From Zarea fungicola (Eukaryota; Ascomycota; Sordariomycetes; Hypocreales; Cordycipitaceae), in the NCBI GenBank assembly GCA_900169235.1, contig FWCC01000335.1:62001-126000 (forward strand): a DNA stretch of 64,000 nt, read 5' to 3'. Made by a program: the position numbers and the translations under genes. This document shows, one piece after another, positions 1-11,390 of this stretch (within the stretch, counting starts at the first letter, position 1; each line of letters opens with the position of its first letter). The notes below the pieces were generated by a model. The model was given only the letters and a program-made list of their open reading frames with translations. It was not told the origin of the DNA and searched no databases.

Positions 1-877
1 TATGCACGAACAATTCTTCGGCCTGCCGCGCAGGCAAGGTACGGCTCATTGTGGCGGTGTGGTTGGGCGCTCTCGCAGGGTGGTTGCTTGTGTAGCGATA
101 CAGTGGTGGCTTACTGCGTCTGTCGTAAGAGCCCGGGTTCTGCCAGAGGTTGCCCCGTGCGGCAATTCGGTCATGAATTCACTTATTTTCCCACTGGCAA
201 AGGTGTCGGTTGTCGTGTGAAGCGGTCAGGAGGGGCGGCCGCGCGCGCTGAGTGGAGGGGTGGAGGGGGACGGGACGACGACAGTAAGTTGGAGACTGGA
301 GAGTATCGCGATGCAAGGTTTTTATCGAGAGCAAAGAGAGCAGAGTATTTATGTATAGTTTCTCGGGTACGCTGATCAAAGCTGAATGTTTCGTTGGCGA
401 GAATCAAAAAGACATTAAATTGTCCGACAAAGCTGTTTTGGTTTGTTGTCCTCTTTCGATCCAGACCATCACCAAATTTCAGTGGGTGGTCGGCCGCTAG
501 CCGTCATGTACTTGCTGGTGTCCACTCTGGCGGGCGCTCACTCCGTTGCCTTGGGCTGCGGTCACGTGCCAATATATCTTTGGTGGGAACGAAGGAGACT
601 ACGGCTCTTCCCGTCCGCCCACCCGCCAACTAATGAACTGGCAGTCAAAGGAATCAAAGAATCAAGAATCAAAAGACTGTTTAATTCATCACGTCTCCAT
701 CTCGTATCCTTGGTACAGCAGCTTCATTGCCGTTGAAACGCTATCCAAGCTCATGCCGTCTAATCCTGATATCCTTAATCCGAAAACGCCGTGCTTGATT
801 TTCCCACAAGCAGAACCAACCATAATAATGCAACAGGACTTCTAAAATATACAAAGAAAAGAAGAAAAAAAGCCCAA
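1..877. other. intergenic, no gene seen
   Basis: Short overlapping frames occur on both strands, but none has coding-like codon use, a plausible start context or a recognisable family. The stretch is the 3' flank of the minus-strand membrane protein that ends at 878. Confidence 0.6.
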
Positions 878-2087
878 TCATTTCCACCTGGACTCAGGTA
901 TATCGGCGCCCTGCTCCGCTCGTGCACCGTCGAATCCAGGCATTTCATGAGCCTCAGGGCTCAAGAGCGATACATCGTCCCCTATGTGATGATCCACCTC
1001 TGCCTCCTCTGGTACCGCCATAAGAACATGATCGCTCGCCCAACTTGTGATGCGGGCTATCGTCGGTCCGCGCTGCAGAGCATGGACTTGACCAGTGGTA
1101 ACGGGGACGTCTGGCGACACTGGTGACAGCGGTGAGCGGATCGGTGCCGGCGAGAGGCCCTGCGGCGAAAATGTCGTTGGCGAGTGCACCTGAGGCGGGC
1201 TGTCGTCGAGTCCGCGGCCGGTACTGCCAGAATCGGCGTCACCAGGCGAGTTGCTCGAGTTGCGCTTGGCCATGTACTCCTCAAATTGTAAATTGCGCTG
1301 GTGATCATAAGGGGCTGTTGCGTCCAGCACGTCCAGGCGCAAGGGCTCATTCATCGACCCGACGCTCAGCCTGCCAGAATTCCCCGAGTTGTGCGAGTTG
1401 GCGGACAAGTATGCCGGTCTGCTGGAAGTCGAGTAATCACTGAAGCCGTAGCCCTTGACGTTGGCTGGGTGCGCGTAGTCATCGTACGCAGACAGCCGGC
1501 GGTATGCGAGAATGGCGTACGTGGCCATGGCACCTGTCAAAAGACTGCAACAACACTGTCAGCCTTGATGGCACTGGAGACATGAAAGGCGTGCATTGGC
1601 GAGCTTTCCACTTACATGAGCGCAGCATCCAGGCCGATGCCAACAAGAGAGTACTTTTCCTCGCTGAGGAGAATGTACACCGTAATGTCGAGCGCGAGGA
1701 TAGCGAGAGCGCACGTCGCCTTGATGATGTGCGTGAAAAGCATTGTCCATGGCGTTAGAGATTCTGTGTAATATCGGGCAACATCGACAAATGTGCACAG
1801 TGACGCGATCAAAGACATGACAATGTTGGTCACTTCCCATCTATAGTTTGGTCAGCAATGGACCACATCCCAGGCCCCGTATACGTTTCCACATACGCAT
1901 ATTCTACAGCCGGTGTCCCCCCAGTCTGAAGTTTTTCGTCATGATGTTTCATGGTGTATCCAAATCGGTATGCGAATAGACCCATCATGGTCATTGTGAG
2001 AAGCAGTTGTGAGGCCCATATCGGGGCAAGAATCGTGATGCGCCATTGTGCTCGCGCAAACTGCGCGTTTGCTTTGTGAAGGGCCAT
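878..2087 (-). CDS. four-TM fungal membrane protein, unknown function
   Basis: Three exons on the minus strand: 2087-1897, 1840-1616 and 1544-878 (360 aa). The donors are GTATGT and GTAAGT. The second acceptor, GTTGCAG at 1545-1548, was chosen over the nearer GACAG because only it keeps frame and completes a transmembrane helix. Four hydrophobic segments are visible: about residues 17-43, two in exon 2, and one spanning the exon 2/3 junction (LVGIGLDAALILLTGAM). The remaining ~190 residues are a Ser/Pro-rich, presumably cytosolic tail with low-complexity PLSPVSP-type runs. The pattern of a small four-helix bundle plus long disordered tail is common among uncharacterised plasma-membrane proteins of filamentous fungi. 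I do not recognise a named family and propose no function. The gene model is well supported by frame continuity. Confidence 0.8.
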
Positions 2088-3868
2088 GTATGGCGAGCCT
2101 CTACTTTTGATTCCTATTTGCTGCCGGCGTTGAGTATGAATCGGCCCAAGGATACTACTGCGCAGTCAAGCCTCGACGTGAATAAGGGAGCCCAAGAACG
2201 CCGACCACGGCAGTCCAGTACTCTGGGAGCTGAGGGCATTTAAAGAACTCAACCAAAGGACAAGCTGCCGGGATGCCTCAGTGCCATCTTTCTTCTAAAC
2301 CACGCCAAAAACGCCATTGTAAGGAACATGGCCCATTAATTTCCTTGAGAGTCACCCTGGCAGCCTTACAGCCCACCAGCAGAGGCCCCAGAAGAACGTT
2401 CCCCGGTATGGTTGATTACGCGAGAGGTGAGCCATTCACACCAGCACAGTCCTGTCAATGTGCCTATGACTACGGAGTCCCAGTAGAATGGCGGGCTGAT
2501 GGGGCTGACGAGCGGCTGAGGGCGTGGGATGGGCGGGCAAGACCCAACGCCGCGCTAGGTCGACGCCATGGCAGATTCTGTCTCCCAGAGCATCCGGAGG
2601 TGTGGTGTCGTGTTCGGTACACCGGCTCGTTGTGCAATGATCTACTGATACTTTGAATAGGGCCGTTGCAACCCTGCATTTGAGGCGAGGTCAGATTCCG
2701 GGTATTCACTCTACTACTTGAAAATACTTGAAAGTCTTGTAAAATTATTCCTTCACGGTCTCCTAGTCATGCACCGGATAAAGACAATGGTCAACTACTG
2801 TAAATGTTCTAGCACCAGACCCGTACAAGACTAGTTACTGAGCTTTGCGACATTTCAGTGACCCGCCGAGGCTGACTTGCCAGCTCAAGGCTCGCAAATT
2901 CGCTCCAGTTGGAATAAGCTGACCGCTGTTGCCAACAAGCAGGGGTATTACGGAACACGGTTAGGCTGGCTCTGTCAGTGCCCTTGAGATTGGTGCCTAG
3001 TTTACGCCGAAAAAGCAAAGACGGCGAAACTAATAAAGATCACCCATTCAAAAATCTTCACGTTCATGTTGGAACTGGTGGTGGGTTTCACCGGCCCCGA
3101 AGGATGATGACGCCTGCAGCCGAATTGAAGGCGTGTTTTGTCAAGGCTATAATAAGAGTCAATCGCACGCCTTTGCCAAGTCTGGATCGACAATTTCTGT
3201 AGTAATTTGCATGGTAACTAGTTAATAGTTTGGTATTGTGAGGCGCAGGATGCCGTGGAGGATTTGGTCTTTTTGGATGGGACCACTGAAAATATAAGCT
3301 ACTGGGTGGTCAAAATGGGGCGACGAGCCTTTGGACAGGGTCTTGGCTTACTTTTTACATTGCCTTTGGGTGCTTATTATTATTTACTAGGCTACTAACT
3401 AGGCTTGCTACCCCGGTAGAGCACATGGAGGATTTCTATTATTAACTTTGAAAAGAGCGCCTTCATTACCGCAGCACAGCCGCGTGGAGTTTGGGGTTCA
3501 AGACTTTGTCGATAGGATCCTCCTACCTTTCCACATGGAATGGAATCCCGCCAGTTCCTCACTGCGCCACGTTCTGGGAATAAAAGATGGTTAAACAAGG
3601 CTACCAATCATTTTCCTGATTAAAATGACACTAGTCAGGGGGAAAAAAGACAAAAAGAGGCACCAAAAAATGCAGGTTTTATTATGTCTAAGAGATGGCC
3701 AGAAAAGGAACTCAAGTCCAAATGCCCGAGTGGTATCTTCCCTCTTGATCCAAACCCCTCGTCTTGTATGTTGCACAGCAACAAAGCTAAGACGGACCGT
3801 CATGTTGATCATGGCCGTTTATGTCCCTGTATATTTCTTGTCGTGAAAAACGCCCATCCCCCGCTGGC
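2088..3868. other. intergenic, no gene seen
   Basis: This is the presumed promoter of the membrane protein plus the 3' flank of the small secreted protein. A 127-codon frame at 2273-2656 is rich in Arg, Pro and Cys with no family resemblance, and I do not treat it as a gene. There is no obvious repeat. Confidence 0.5.
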
Positions 3869-4104
3869 TTAGTTGGTGACAGGCACAGTGTCGGCATTGA
3901 AGGCGACAATGTTGCCATTCTCGTCGGTCATGGCGGCCGTCTCAACGTCAACCTCTTGACGGGGGTAGATGGGCTCTATAAAGGCAGGAAAGTATTTAGT
4001 ATTGTGCAACGTAGTGCAAAGCAAGGATGCAATGAAAGCTCACCAATAGGGCTGGCCAGCACAGCGGCGGCGAGAGCAAGGAGAGTAGCAGCAATGAAAC
4101 GCAT
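3869..4104 (-). CDS. small secreted protein (55 aa)
   Basis: Two exons: 4104-4044 and 3975-3869, joined across a 68-bp intron (GTGAGC donor, TATAG acceptor). The product begins MRFIAATLLALAAAVLASP, a textbook signal peptide with probable cleavage after Ala-18 or nearby. An acidic 35-residue mature peptide follows, with MTDENGNIVAF near the middle and no cysteine. The leader just upstream of the ATG is very A/C/T-rich (4110-4200), and a TATAATA-like element lies about 140 bp upstream on the coding strand. Tiny cysteine-free secreted peptides of this layout occur in many ascomycetes, and their roles are unknown. It could also be the precursor of a processed peptide. No toxin or effector function is implied by anything visible. 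Confidence 0.75.
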
Positions 4105-5647
4105 CTTGAAAGATTGAAAAGGTTGGTGAAAGAAAGAAAAAAAGTTTTTTAAAAGAAATGGAAAGGAAAAAAAAAAAGGATGAATGGAATGGGACAAGGA
4201 AAACGAAGAAACAGTAGAGCAAGAGGATACAGGAGAGGATGACTTATTATACTCTACATTGAAACCATGTGCAAGCCTACGTAGGAGATGAATCCATGCA
4301 ATCAACATCAGACTAGACTATTTAATACATGGGTGACTGTTTTGGAAACGTGTGTTGTTTGCGGCTCGGGACCAGGACCAGCCGTTGGGTGCAAGGTGAA
4401 CAAGCCCGAGGTTTAGGTTGAGGCCAGACTGATCATGGAGATGGGAGAAAAAACAAGCATTTTACAGTGGAGGCATGGAAACCTCAAACCGGCCCTTGTA
4501 GGCTCATCGGGTTTCAAGATGCCTTGAATGCCTCGAGTGAAAGCCACCGAACATCAGGGACTAGGGACTAGCAGCGCATGAACCGGCTACGCATGGAGAG
4601 GGAACTGGGCATCTCTAGTAATTCATCCCTGGGGCAAGTATAGATGAGATGCTGGTCAAGGGATGGAGTTTTATGGGGACTGGGCACGTTGGAGGTTTTG
4701 TGTGTGGGAGGAGTTGCGAGGAAGCCCCCTCGGGGGTTGGTTGTGAAACACAGGCGTGCTTCATCTGGTGATGTCCTGGCACTGTTCTGGCACAGTGGCG
4801 AGCTCTGTGCACAGGGGTCTGGTGGTCCTCGGGTAATGCGGATCGCGTTTTGTTTTGTATGTGAATGAATATGAAAGTAATTTCATGGCGTAGATTTATT
4901 TGGGAGTATTTTGGGAGTATTTTGGGAGTTTCTTTTGGGAATTCATTTTGAAACGTTTCTCATCATACAACTAGGCAAGCATTGATAGCACACAGTGCCA
5001 ATTGCCAAGACATGATGTGTTTCTCTTTGCCAAAAATAAAATGAAAATAAATAACGGCAATGAAATAAATTCTTTTTCACCCCGTTTTACTCTTTTTCTT
5101 TATTTTTATTTTATTTTACTTTATCGCTATTTTTAGATTTTTCTTATTTCAAGCTATGCAATGTAGCGGCCACTTGTCGTGATGGCACAGTCAGCTTGCA
5201 TATTCAACACTGTACACTTGGACAGCTATAGCTACCAGCCGTACCCAAGAAACAGCTATTGCCCACAGCTGAGTTCAATCACTGCAATCAGCCATTGTCG
5301 TAATTATCCACACAAAAGTGAATCAACTACTCGACTAGCTACTAGCTCCATTCCGGACAGCTTTAATCAGCTGCATCGCGGGGCTCATCGTCGCTAGTGG
5401 AGCCGATTTAAACCATCTGGTGACATACTGTGCTGCCGTGACCTTCTTCCCCTCTTCCCCTCTCCTTCAAGCCTGGGAAGAAGCTCAGCGACCTTGGATA
5501 CTAACTTTTGGTCGAGAGCCTCTTTTCCATGCCATTTGGATATATAATCAAAGAAGAACAAAACAAAAAACAAGCAAAAATACCAGTTTACCATCTTCCT
5601 CTTGCCTGCCGTCTTGATCCATTTGTGTATACGTTTTCCTCGTCACC
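4105..5647. other. intergenic, divergent promoters
   Basis: The region lies between divergently transcribed genes (small secreted protein and AMMECR1-domain protein). It contains three 11-bp tandem copies of TTTGGGAGTAT at 4899-4931, an AT-rich block at 5030-5150 and a C/T-rich leader before 5648. No credible reading frame. Confidence 0.6.
4899..4931. repeat. 11-bp tandem repeat x3
   Basis: Three consecutive copies of TTTGGGAGTAT, the last ending TTT instead of TAT, in the intergenic region. Confidence 0.9.
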
Positions 5648-6448
5648 ATGGCTACTATTGAACACTGCCTCGTCTGCTTCGAAGCTCTCGATGCCGCCCT
5701 CAACAACTCCAAGGCTCTCTCGCTAGACGAGCTGCGTGCCTCCTGGGCCGTGTACAACAGCTCCACCGCGGCGGCCTCCGCGTTTTCCCCGACACTGAAA
5801 CGGGTCGCTGCAACAGACAGCGATTCCGCCTCGGCATCGTCTTCGTCCACGTCTGCCTCGCTTGGCGGTGCATCGACGCCCGCCACGTCTGCCTCCTCCC
5901 TGACCCCGGCGAGCGTCACCTCGGCCCCCTTGTTTGTCACATGGAACACGCTCGATGACGACGTCGTCGACGACGACGACGACGAACAAGACGGCGTCTC
6001 TCTGCGCGGCTGCATTGGCACCTTTGAGAACCAGCCGCTGGCCGAGGGCCTCCCCGAGTACGCCATCATCTCGGCCCTGCACGACACGCGCTTCCCGCCC
6101 ATCACGCGCCGGGAGCTGCCGACGCTGCAGGTGGCGGTGACGCTGCTGACGGACTTTGAGGAGGCGGCGGACGCGCGGGACTGGGAGATTGGCACGCACG
6201 GGATCCGGCTCTCGTTCCACGACAAGGGGAGGCGGTACGGGGCGACGTACCTCCCGGACATTGCGTCGGAGCAAGGGTGGACGAGGGACGAGACGCTCTT
6301 CAGCCTGGTGCGCAAGGCCGGGTGGACGGGGAACCGGGCGCAGTGGACCAAGCTGGAGCTCAAGGTGACGCGGTACCAGGGCAAGAAGAGGTCGTTGAAC
6401 TATGGCGAGTATAAGAAGTGGAAGGATTGGGCGGCGAAGCAAACATAG
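5648..6448 (+). CDS. AMMECR1-domain protein
   Basis: Single exon, 266 aa, with an excellent start context (TCACCATGG). Residues 1-40 carry the N-terminal part of the AMMECR1 fold. The family hallmark LRGCIGTF lies at about 119-126, followed by the conserved EYAIISALHDTRFPPI and LTDFEEA stretches and a C-terminal GYLPDIA-like loop (here ATYLPDIA). Between roughly residues 45 and 100 there is a Ser/Thr/Ala-rich, then poly-Asp insertion. Such insertions are common in fungal members and absent from the compact bacterial/archaeal proteins. AMMECR1-domain proteins are conserved from archaea to humans but their biochemical activity is not settled. A long T tract (from about 6450) follows the stop codon. 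Confidence 0.95.
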   Translation: MATIEHCLVCFEALDAALNNSKALSLDELRASWAVYNSSTAAASAFSPTLKRVAATDSDSASASSSSTSASLGGASTPATSASSLTPASVTSAPLFVTWNTLDDDVVDDDDDEQDGVSLRGCIGTFENQPLAEGLPEYAIISALHDTRFPPITRRELPTLQVAVTLLTDFEEAADARDWEIGTHGIRLSFHDKGRRYGATYLPDIASEQGWTRDETLFSLVRKAGWTGNRAQWTKLELKVTRYQGKKRSLNYGEYKKWKDWAAKQT

Positions 6449-9190
6449 AGTTTTTTTTTTTTTTTTTTTGGTTTAACACTAGAGGATAGAGTCGCTGCTG
6501 GCTCTTTGGTCTTTTATCATCGTGTTTTATTCTGGTGTTTTGGATATGTTTTACCACATGGCGTTTTACTTTGGAATCAGCAGCGATAATTATTGTTCTT
6601 TTTTTCAGGTTCTTTAGGAAAAGGTTTCGGCATTCTTGCATACTTGTGCAGCATGGCGGCCAGATCACTCCATTCATACCAGGACAGACCCGAGTTTGCG
6701 TCGGCCTATTTAACCCTACTCTATAGTTTATATATATAAAAAAAATTGAACAAAAGTTTATAAACTATTATCAACCCTATTTATCAAAACTATTTATAAA
6801 ATAATAAGTAAATAAATAAAAATAAAAATCTAATCGTATATAGCAGACACGAAGCCAGTCCAGTCAGGTAGAGGAGACCGCTCATGCACCTATCGGCAGA
6901 TTTCACTACGGACACGGAAGAAGAAGCAACTAAAAAGAAATGCATCACATGATGGAAACGCAAAAAGAAACCAGGGACAGAGTGACATGAACGAGGTAGA
7001 TGTATACATGTGGGTCGGGAAAGGACACACACGGGAGAGAGTCAAAAATGACGAGGCCATCCAGGGCATACAGGAAAAGCAAGTACAATACAGACAGACC
7101 CGAGCGTACGGTTTAGGTTGTGTGATTGGGAGCACGATGCAGCCCTTTGAGTACTGGTCATTTTGGTCATGTACTCCGTCAACTGTCGGGCAACCCTTTT
7201 CAACAGCAAAAGCAAATTGGCTGCAGGCTGTTGGCTGTCATGTAAGGGGCAGGTGTTGCTTTTCTTTAGTAACTCGTACTAGAGATGACGCATGTACGAT
7301 CACGAATGATTGGTCTGGCACATTATAAATATGCTTTCGAATACCATGTTTTGGGGTGTGGTGCACGGGCGAGGTAGTTTCAAGACTGGTGATGGTCTCA
7401 CTCTGGTGCACATATGGGTGACGGGAAGCTTTTGAGTGAAGCATGCATGCAACTATAAACTATTGCAAATCACTGCAAATCATAATGGAATGCTTGAATT
7501 TATGCTATGATCTAAAACTACATGATTTCATTCAAACGTATTTGTCACTAAACGAATCATCGACATTGTCCAGCACATCTGGTGTCGGGTAGCAGGGTTC
7601 AGGTTCAGGTGCAGTAATGTGCGTACAGAAGATTACAAATGGGCAAACGAATTCCATATCCAAGCCTATTCATTACGTCATTGGGTAGGGTCACTCCATG
7701 TATCAATGGTATTCTTGGCAGACGTTTCCAACATGTGCCGCGGCAGCACCATGCGGCGGCTCAGTAACACGCATGGACAAGGTGCACTTCGCCGTGTCCA
7801 AACAAAACATGCATCATGTACCAGTATGTAGTTGCTGTTGTTTCCCCTTGGGCATGCTTCAATGCAGAGGGCACGGGCTCCCGAGACTTACACCAGGCCA
7901 TCTGAGCCCCTTTTCCGAGCGGGAGGCGGGGGTCAAGGGTAAAGGACAAGGGGGAAAGGGTAAAGAGGCGATGGATGGATTGATGCCGGTGGTGGGCAGG
8001 GGTCGGGAGATGAGAATGTAACGTGTAATATGCAGGTGAAGAAGATTGGGTGGTAGAGTCTGAAGTAAAATAAAATAAAAATGAAGAAGGAAGAAGGAAA
8101 TGGTAATCTTGAAAATAAAGTAAAAATAAAAAGTAAATAGGCAAATGGCCGGATCTTGATGGCTCAACAGGTGGCCAGTCTCGGTTATCTGGGACGGATT
8201 GTCGAACAGGGGTTCAGAGCTTCAGTTCACAGGCAGGGTTACAGGGTTCACAGAGGGTTCAGGCAGGCTGCGGGTGCTGGAGGTGCTAAAGCGCTGGAGA
8301 GTGCTGGAGAAGAGGGGCATGCCTACATCATGATGCACTGCAACACCCGTAGCATTTCCTCTTGGGCTCGTTCCGCATTGCCCACCATCTGCTCCCCTCT
8401 GCATCAGGGAACCAGGTGTACAATGCCATCTTTGGGCCGACAAATGTCGCACTTGCGCCCAAGTATTTACCATGGAGCAACCAAAAAATCATGTTTGCTT
8501 TTCTTGTCTCTTGTCCGAGCCGCAGCGCCGGGTCATCTCCCGAGAGAGGACTAACTGCCATGAGGCAAGGGGGACAAAACCAGCAACACCCCGCCTCGAC
8601 TCTGTTTCTGTTGTTTCTCTCTTGTTTCCTTTACTCCCTCGTTTCTTTTATTCTGCCAGCAGTTAAAAACTGAGAAGGAAGACAACACACATTTCTTCTT
8701 ACATTACTGATATTGATTATATCAACAAGTCATAAAGCCGGCGTTACAGACAAAGTACTTGGTATACGCCGAGGAGTACCCCACCACATTCCCACCATTC
8801 CCACCCAAGCCATTTTTAATTTCTGTCGACGCCCCCTGGACACTTTTGTGAACCGTCTTCTGGATACCCGGAGGAGACTTTGCAAGCCTCCCAAGCCAAA
8901 TATTGGGAAAAGGGAAAATTAATACGACCACCACCCTAAAAGCACCCTTTTTGCTCGGACGTTTTCTTCTTTCCTCTTTTCTTCCTTTGAAACGAGATTT
9001 ATTTCGAATCATTGGATATTTTTTCAAGTTGCCGAGATTTATATTTTATATAATATACCACATCTGTCTGGTAACGCGACAACGTCAAGTATACAAGAAA
9101 CACGTCAACGCGCGCCGCGCAACGCCTCTCTACCGTGCTGACGCCGATCAATCGAACCAACACCAATTAAAAAAAAAACCAACAAAAATC
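6449..9190. other. intergenic, no gene seen
   Basis: Contains the T tract at about 6451-6470, an AT-rich patch at 6720-6840 and patchy GGTTCAGG-type short repeats near 7600 and 8220-8270. Roughly the last 500 bases read as the 5' leader of the Ras-like gene (pyrimidine-rich, then AT-rich). An in-frame ATG exists at 8903 with no stop before 9191, but this stretch has UTR-like composition. Confidence 0.5.
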
Positions 9191-10069
9191 ATGGCCTCAT
9201 ATTACCACACTGGTCAGCAGCAACAAATGCAGCAGACATCTCCCACCACCACCCAACAACCCGCGCCGCCCGTCCCCATCTCCATTACCATCTGCGGCGA
9301 TGGCGGCTGCGGCAAGTCCTCCATCACTCTCCGCCTCGTCCGTTCCCAATGGACCTCCGAGTACGACCCGACCATTGAGGACAACTACTCCGTCACCCGC
9401 CGCATCGACGGCACCACCTACCACCTCTCCCTCACCGACACCGCCGGCCAGGAGGAGTACCGCGGCATGTGGGCGTCCTCCAACCTCGGCGCCGACGCCT
9501 TTCTTCTCGTCTACGACATCACCTCGCGCGACTCCCTCGACGCGCTGCAGTACTTTAATGACCTGATTGACATGGAAGCCGAGACGCGGTTGGACAATGC
9601 GGAAAGGGCCCGAAAAGCCGGCATCACACACTCCACCACTACTTCTACTACCGGCGGCAGCAAAGTCGTCCCCCCCGTCAAAATCGTCGCGGGCAACAAG
9701 TGCGACCTGCAAGAGAGCCGCGCCGTGCCCGCCGCCATGGGCCTCGACTGGGCCCGCAAGCGCGGATGCGGCTTCATGGAGACGAGCGCCCGCCTCGAGG
9801 TCAACATTGAGGAGACGTTTGCCCTGCTCGTCCGCCGCATCATGGAGCGCCGCCACCTCGCCGAGATGGGCATCCTCGACAACACCGAGATGAACGCCCG
9901 CGGCATGACCAAGCCTCTCACCCCGCTCCCCGATGACGACGGCAGCGGCGGCGGTGGCGCGACGGGAGACGGGGAGAAGCGTGGACCGGGGCTTCGCGGT
10001 CCCAACGTCCATGGGGAGCAGTTTGGACGGGGCAAGGGCGGGTTCTGGAAGAGTCTTCGCTGTTGGTGA
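9191..10069 (+). CDS. divergent Ras-family small GTPase without CAAX box
   Basis: Single exon, 292 aa from the ATG at 9191 (AAAATCATGG). A Gln/Pro-rich N-terminal extension of ~32 residues precedes the G domain. G1 P-loop GDGGCGKS lies at about 36-43. The switch I effector loop YDPTIEDNY is almost identical to Ras, and G3 DTAGQEEY (about 83-90) keeps the catalytic Gln. G4 NKCD is at about 169-172 and G5 ETSA at about 197-200. Between G3 and G4 is a Ser/Thr/Gly insertion (about 135-163). The C-terminal ~60 residues are Gly/Pro/Lys-rich and end in SLRCW, so no CAAX, CC or CXC prenylation motif is present. The effector loop says Ras-like signalling, but membrane attachment must differ from canonical Ras. 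An upstream in-frame ATG at 8903 would add 96 residues but lies in UTR-like sequence. Confidence 0.9.
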   Translation: MASYYHTGQQQQMQQTSPTTTQQPAPPVPISITICGDGGCGKSSITLRLVRSQWTSEYDPTIEDNYSVTRRIDGTTYHLSLTDTAGQEEYRGMWASSNLGADAFLLVYDITSRDSLDALQYFNDLIDMEAETRLDNAERARKAGITHSTTTSTTGGSKVVPPVKIVAGNKCDLQESRAVPAAMGLDWARKRGCGFMETSARLEVNIEETFALLVRRIMERRHLAEMGILDNTEMNARGMTKPLTPLPDDDGSGGGGATGDGEKRGPGLRGPNVHGEQFGRGKGGFWKSLRCW

Positions 10070-11390
10070 TTTTTTCTTTTACTACGGCTGGATTTTATTT
10101 TATTTTATATTTATTATTAGGCATGGAGCGTTTTTTGTACTGCTTGGATTGCGGACCATGTTTCTGGATGATTTGGTTGAATGACTGTTTTGGATGTTTG
10201 ATTTGGATGCTGATTTGGATGCTGATTTGGATGCTTGATTTTTCATGTATTATTTTATGCCTTTTTTCCCTTTCAGCAAGATACCAGGGCTTTTTTACGT
10301 TTTTATGGCGCCATTGGGAGGAAACCAAAAGCATGCAGGCTGTGGAAATGTATTGGATGGATCACATGAACCCATCCTTGATGATTCAATGTTTGGATTT
10401 TTGGATAGTCTGAGTTTTTAATCTACGGCAAAGAGACGCGCATTTTCATATAGACTATTTCGCAACCTCAAACTGTGTCGGTCTGCTTGTGTTGGCCTCT
10501 GCTGGGTATGGTGGAGGACGTGGTTGATTGTGGGCGATGAATTCGGCACTTGATTACCTCGGTCCATGTGAGTCTTGGCCATCTTTCGGTTTATTCAAGC
10601 ACAAGCTTCTGGACAGCTTGTTTACACATTCTCGTGAATACGCACGAGTTTTATATACCGTTTCCCTTACCGGGAGGTTCTGCCTCTTTGGGCAATAAGA
10701 GGGGCGCCTCTATAGGCTGGCTTCCGGTTATTGGCCAGAGTACAGGTACCATGTACAAGTACTCTGCTGTGTGTAAAAGACGGCAGCGTACGGGCTGCCG
10801 TCCGGCCAAAGAACATCTTTATGCCCAGCTGAAAAATTAAATAAATAAATCGACCAAATTCGCCATATTTGGTATGAATTACACACTCATCCCCTCCTTG
10901 CATGCAATTCGTCCACGCTTGATGCCCACACAACCCCCCGCGTTGACGTGATTTGCACCATTCCTTGCTTAGACCGGCTTCAATCATGTACCCGGTACCT
11001 ACATTGTATTTTCTGCTTGGCCTCTTCCATCGCCGACAGTCCGTTCAGATATTTACTGGGTAAATGCTAGCACCAGCGGGACCTCGCTCAAAAAGATTGT
11101 TCAGTTCGTTTTTCCTCTTCCGCGGCATTTCTTTTCTTCTTCCCTCCATTTCATACACTTGTCTTCCCTTTTGCTGTGTCCTTTCCACCAACAGCAGTGC
11201 AACTACTTCCCCACAGCTGTTTTGTAACGCGACTTTACTTCAACGTCTTAGATCTTATAGTGGCTCTCGGGTAATACCAGGTTACTCACTGCTAAAAGAA
11301 CCCCTCCATCATTTATCTCTAGTCTCACCACCACAACCTGGGTCTGTCAGCCCCAGCACTAAGCAAGTTACAAGGTACCACGGCGTCATC
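10070..11390. other. intergenic, no gene seen
   Basis: This is the 3' flank of the Ras-like gene and the promoter/leader of the decarboxylase. It holds three exact copies of GATTTGGATGCT at 10200-10235. The last ~300 bases are C/T-rich, as in other fungal leaders here. Confidence 0.55.
10200..10235. repeat. 12-bp tandem repeat x3
   Basis: Three exact consecutive copies of GATTTGGATGCT lie about 130 bp after the Ras-like stop codon, probably within the 3' UTR. Diverged half-units (TTTGGTTGA, TTTTGGATG) flank them. Confidence 0.9.

Noticed and set aside
2273..2656. 127-codon plus-strand frame
   Set aside because: Arg/Pro/Cys-rich without family match; sits in the membrane-protein promoter.
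5723..6442. Long Arg-rich minus-strand frame
   Set aside because: It is the antisense shadow of the AMMECR1-domain gene and shows only GC-rich codon mirror composition.
9197..10012. Gly/Val-rich minus-strand frame of 271 codons
   Set aside because: Antisense of the Ras-like gene, whose G motifs are unambiguous on the plus strand.
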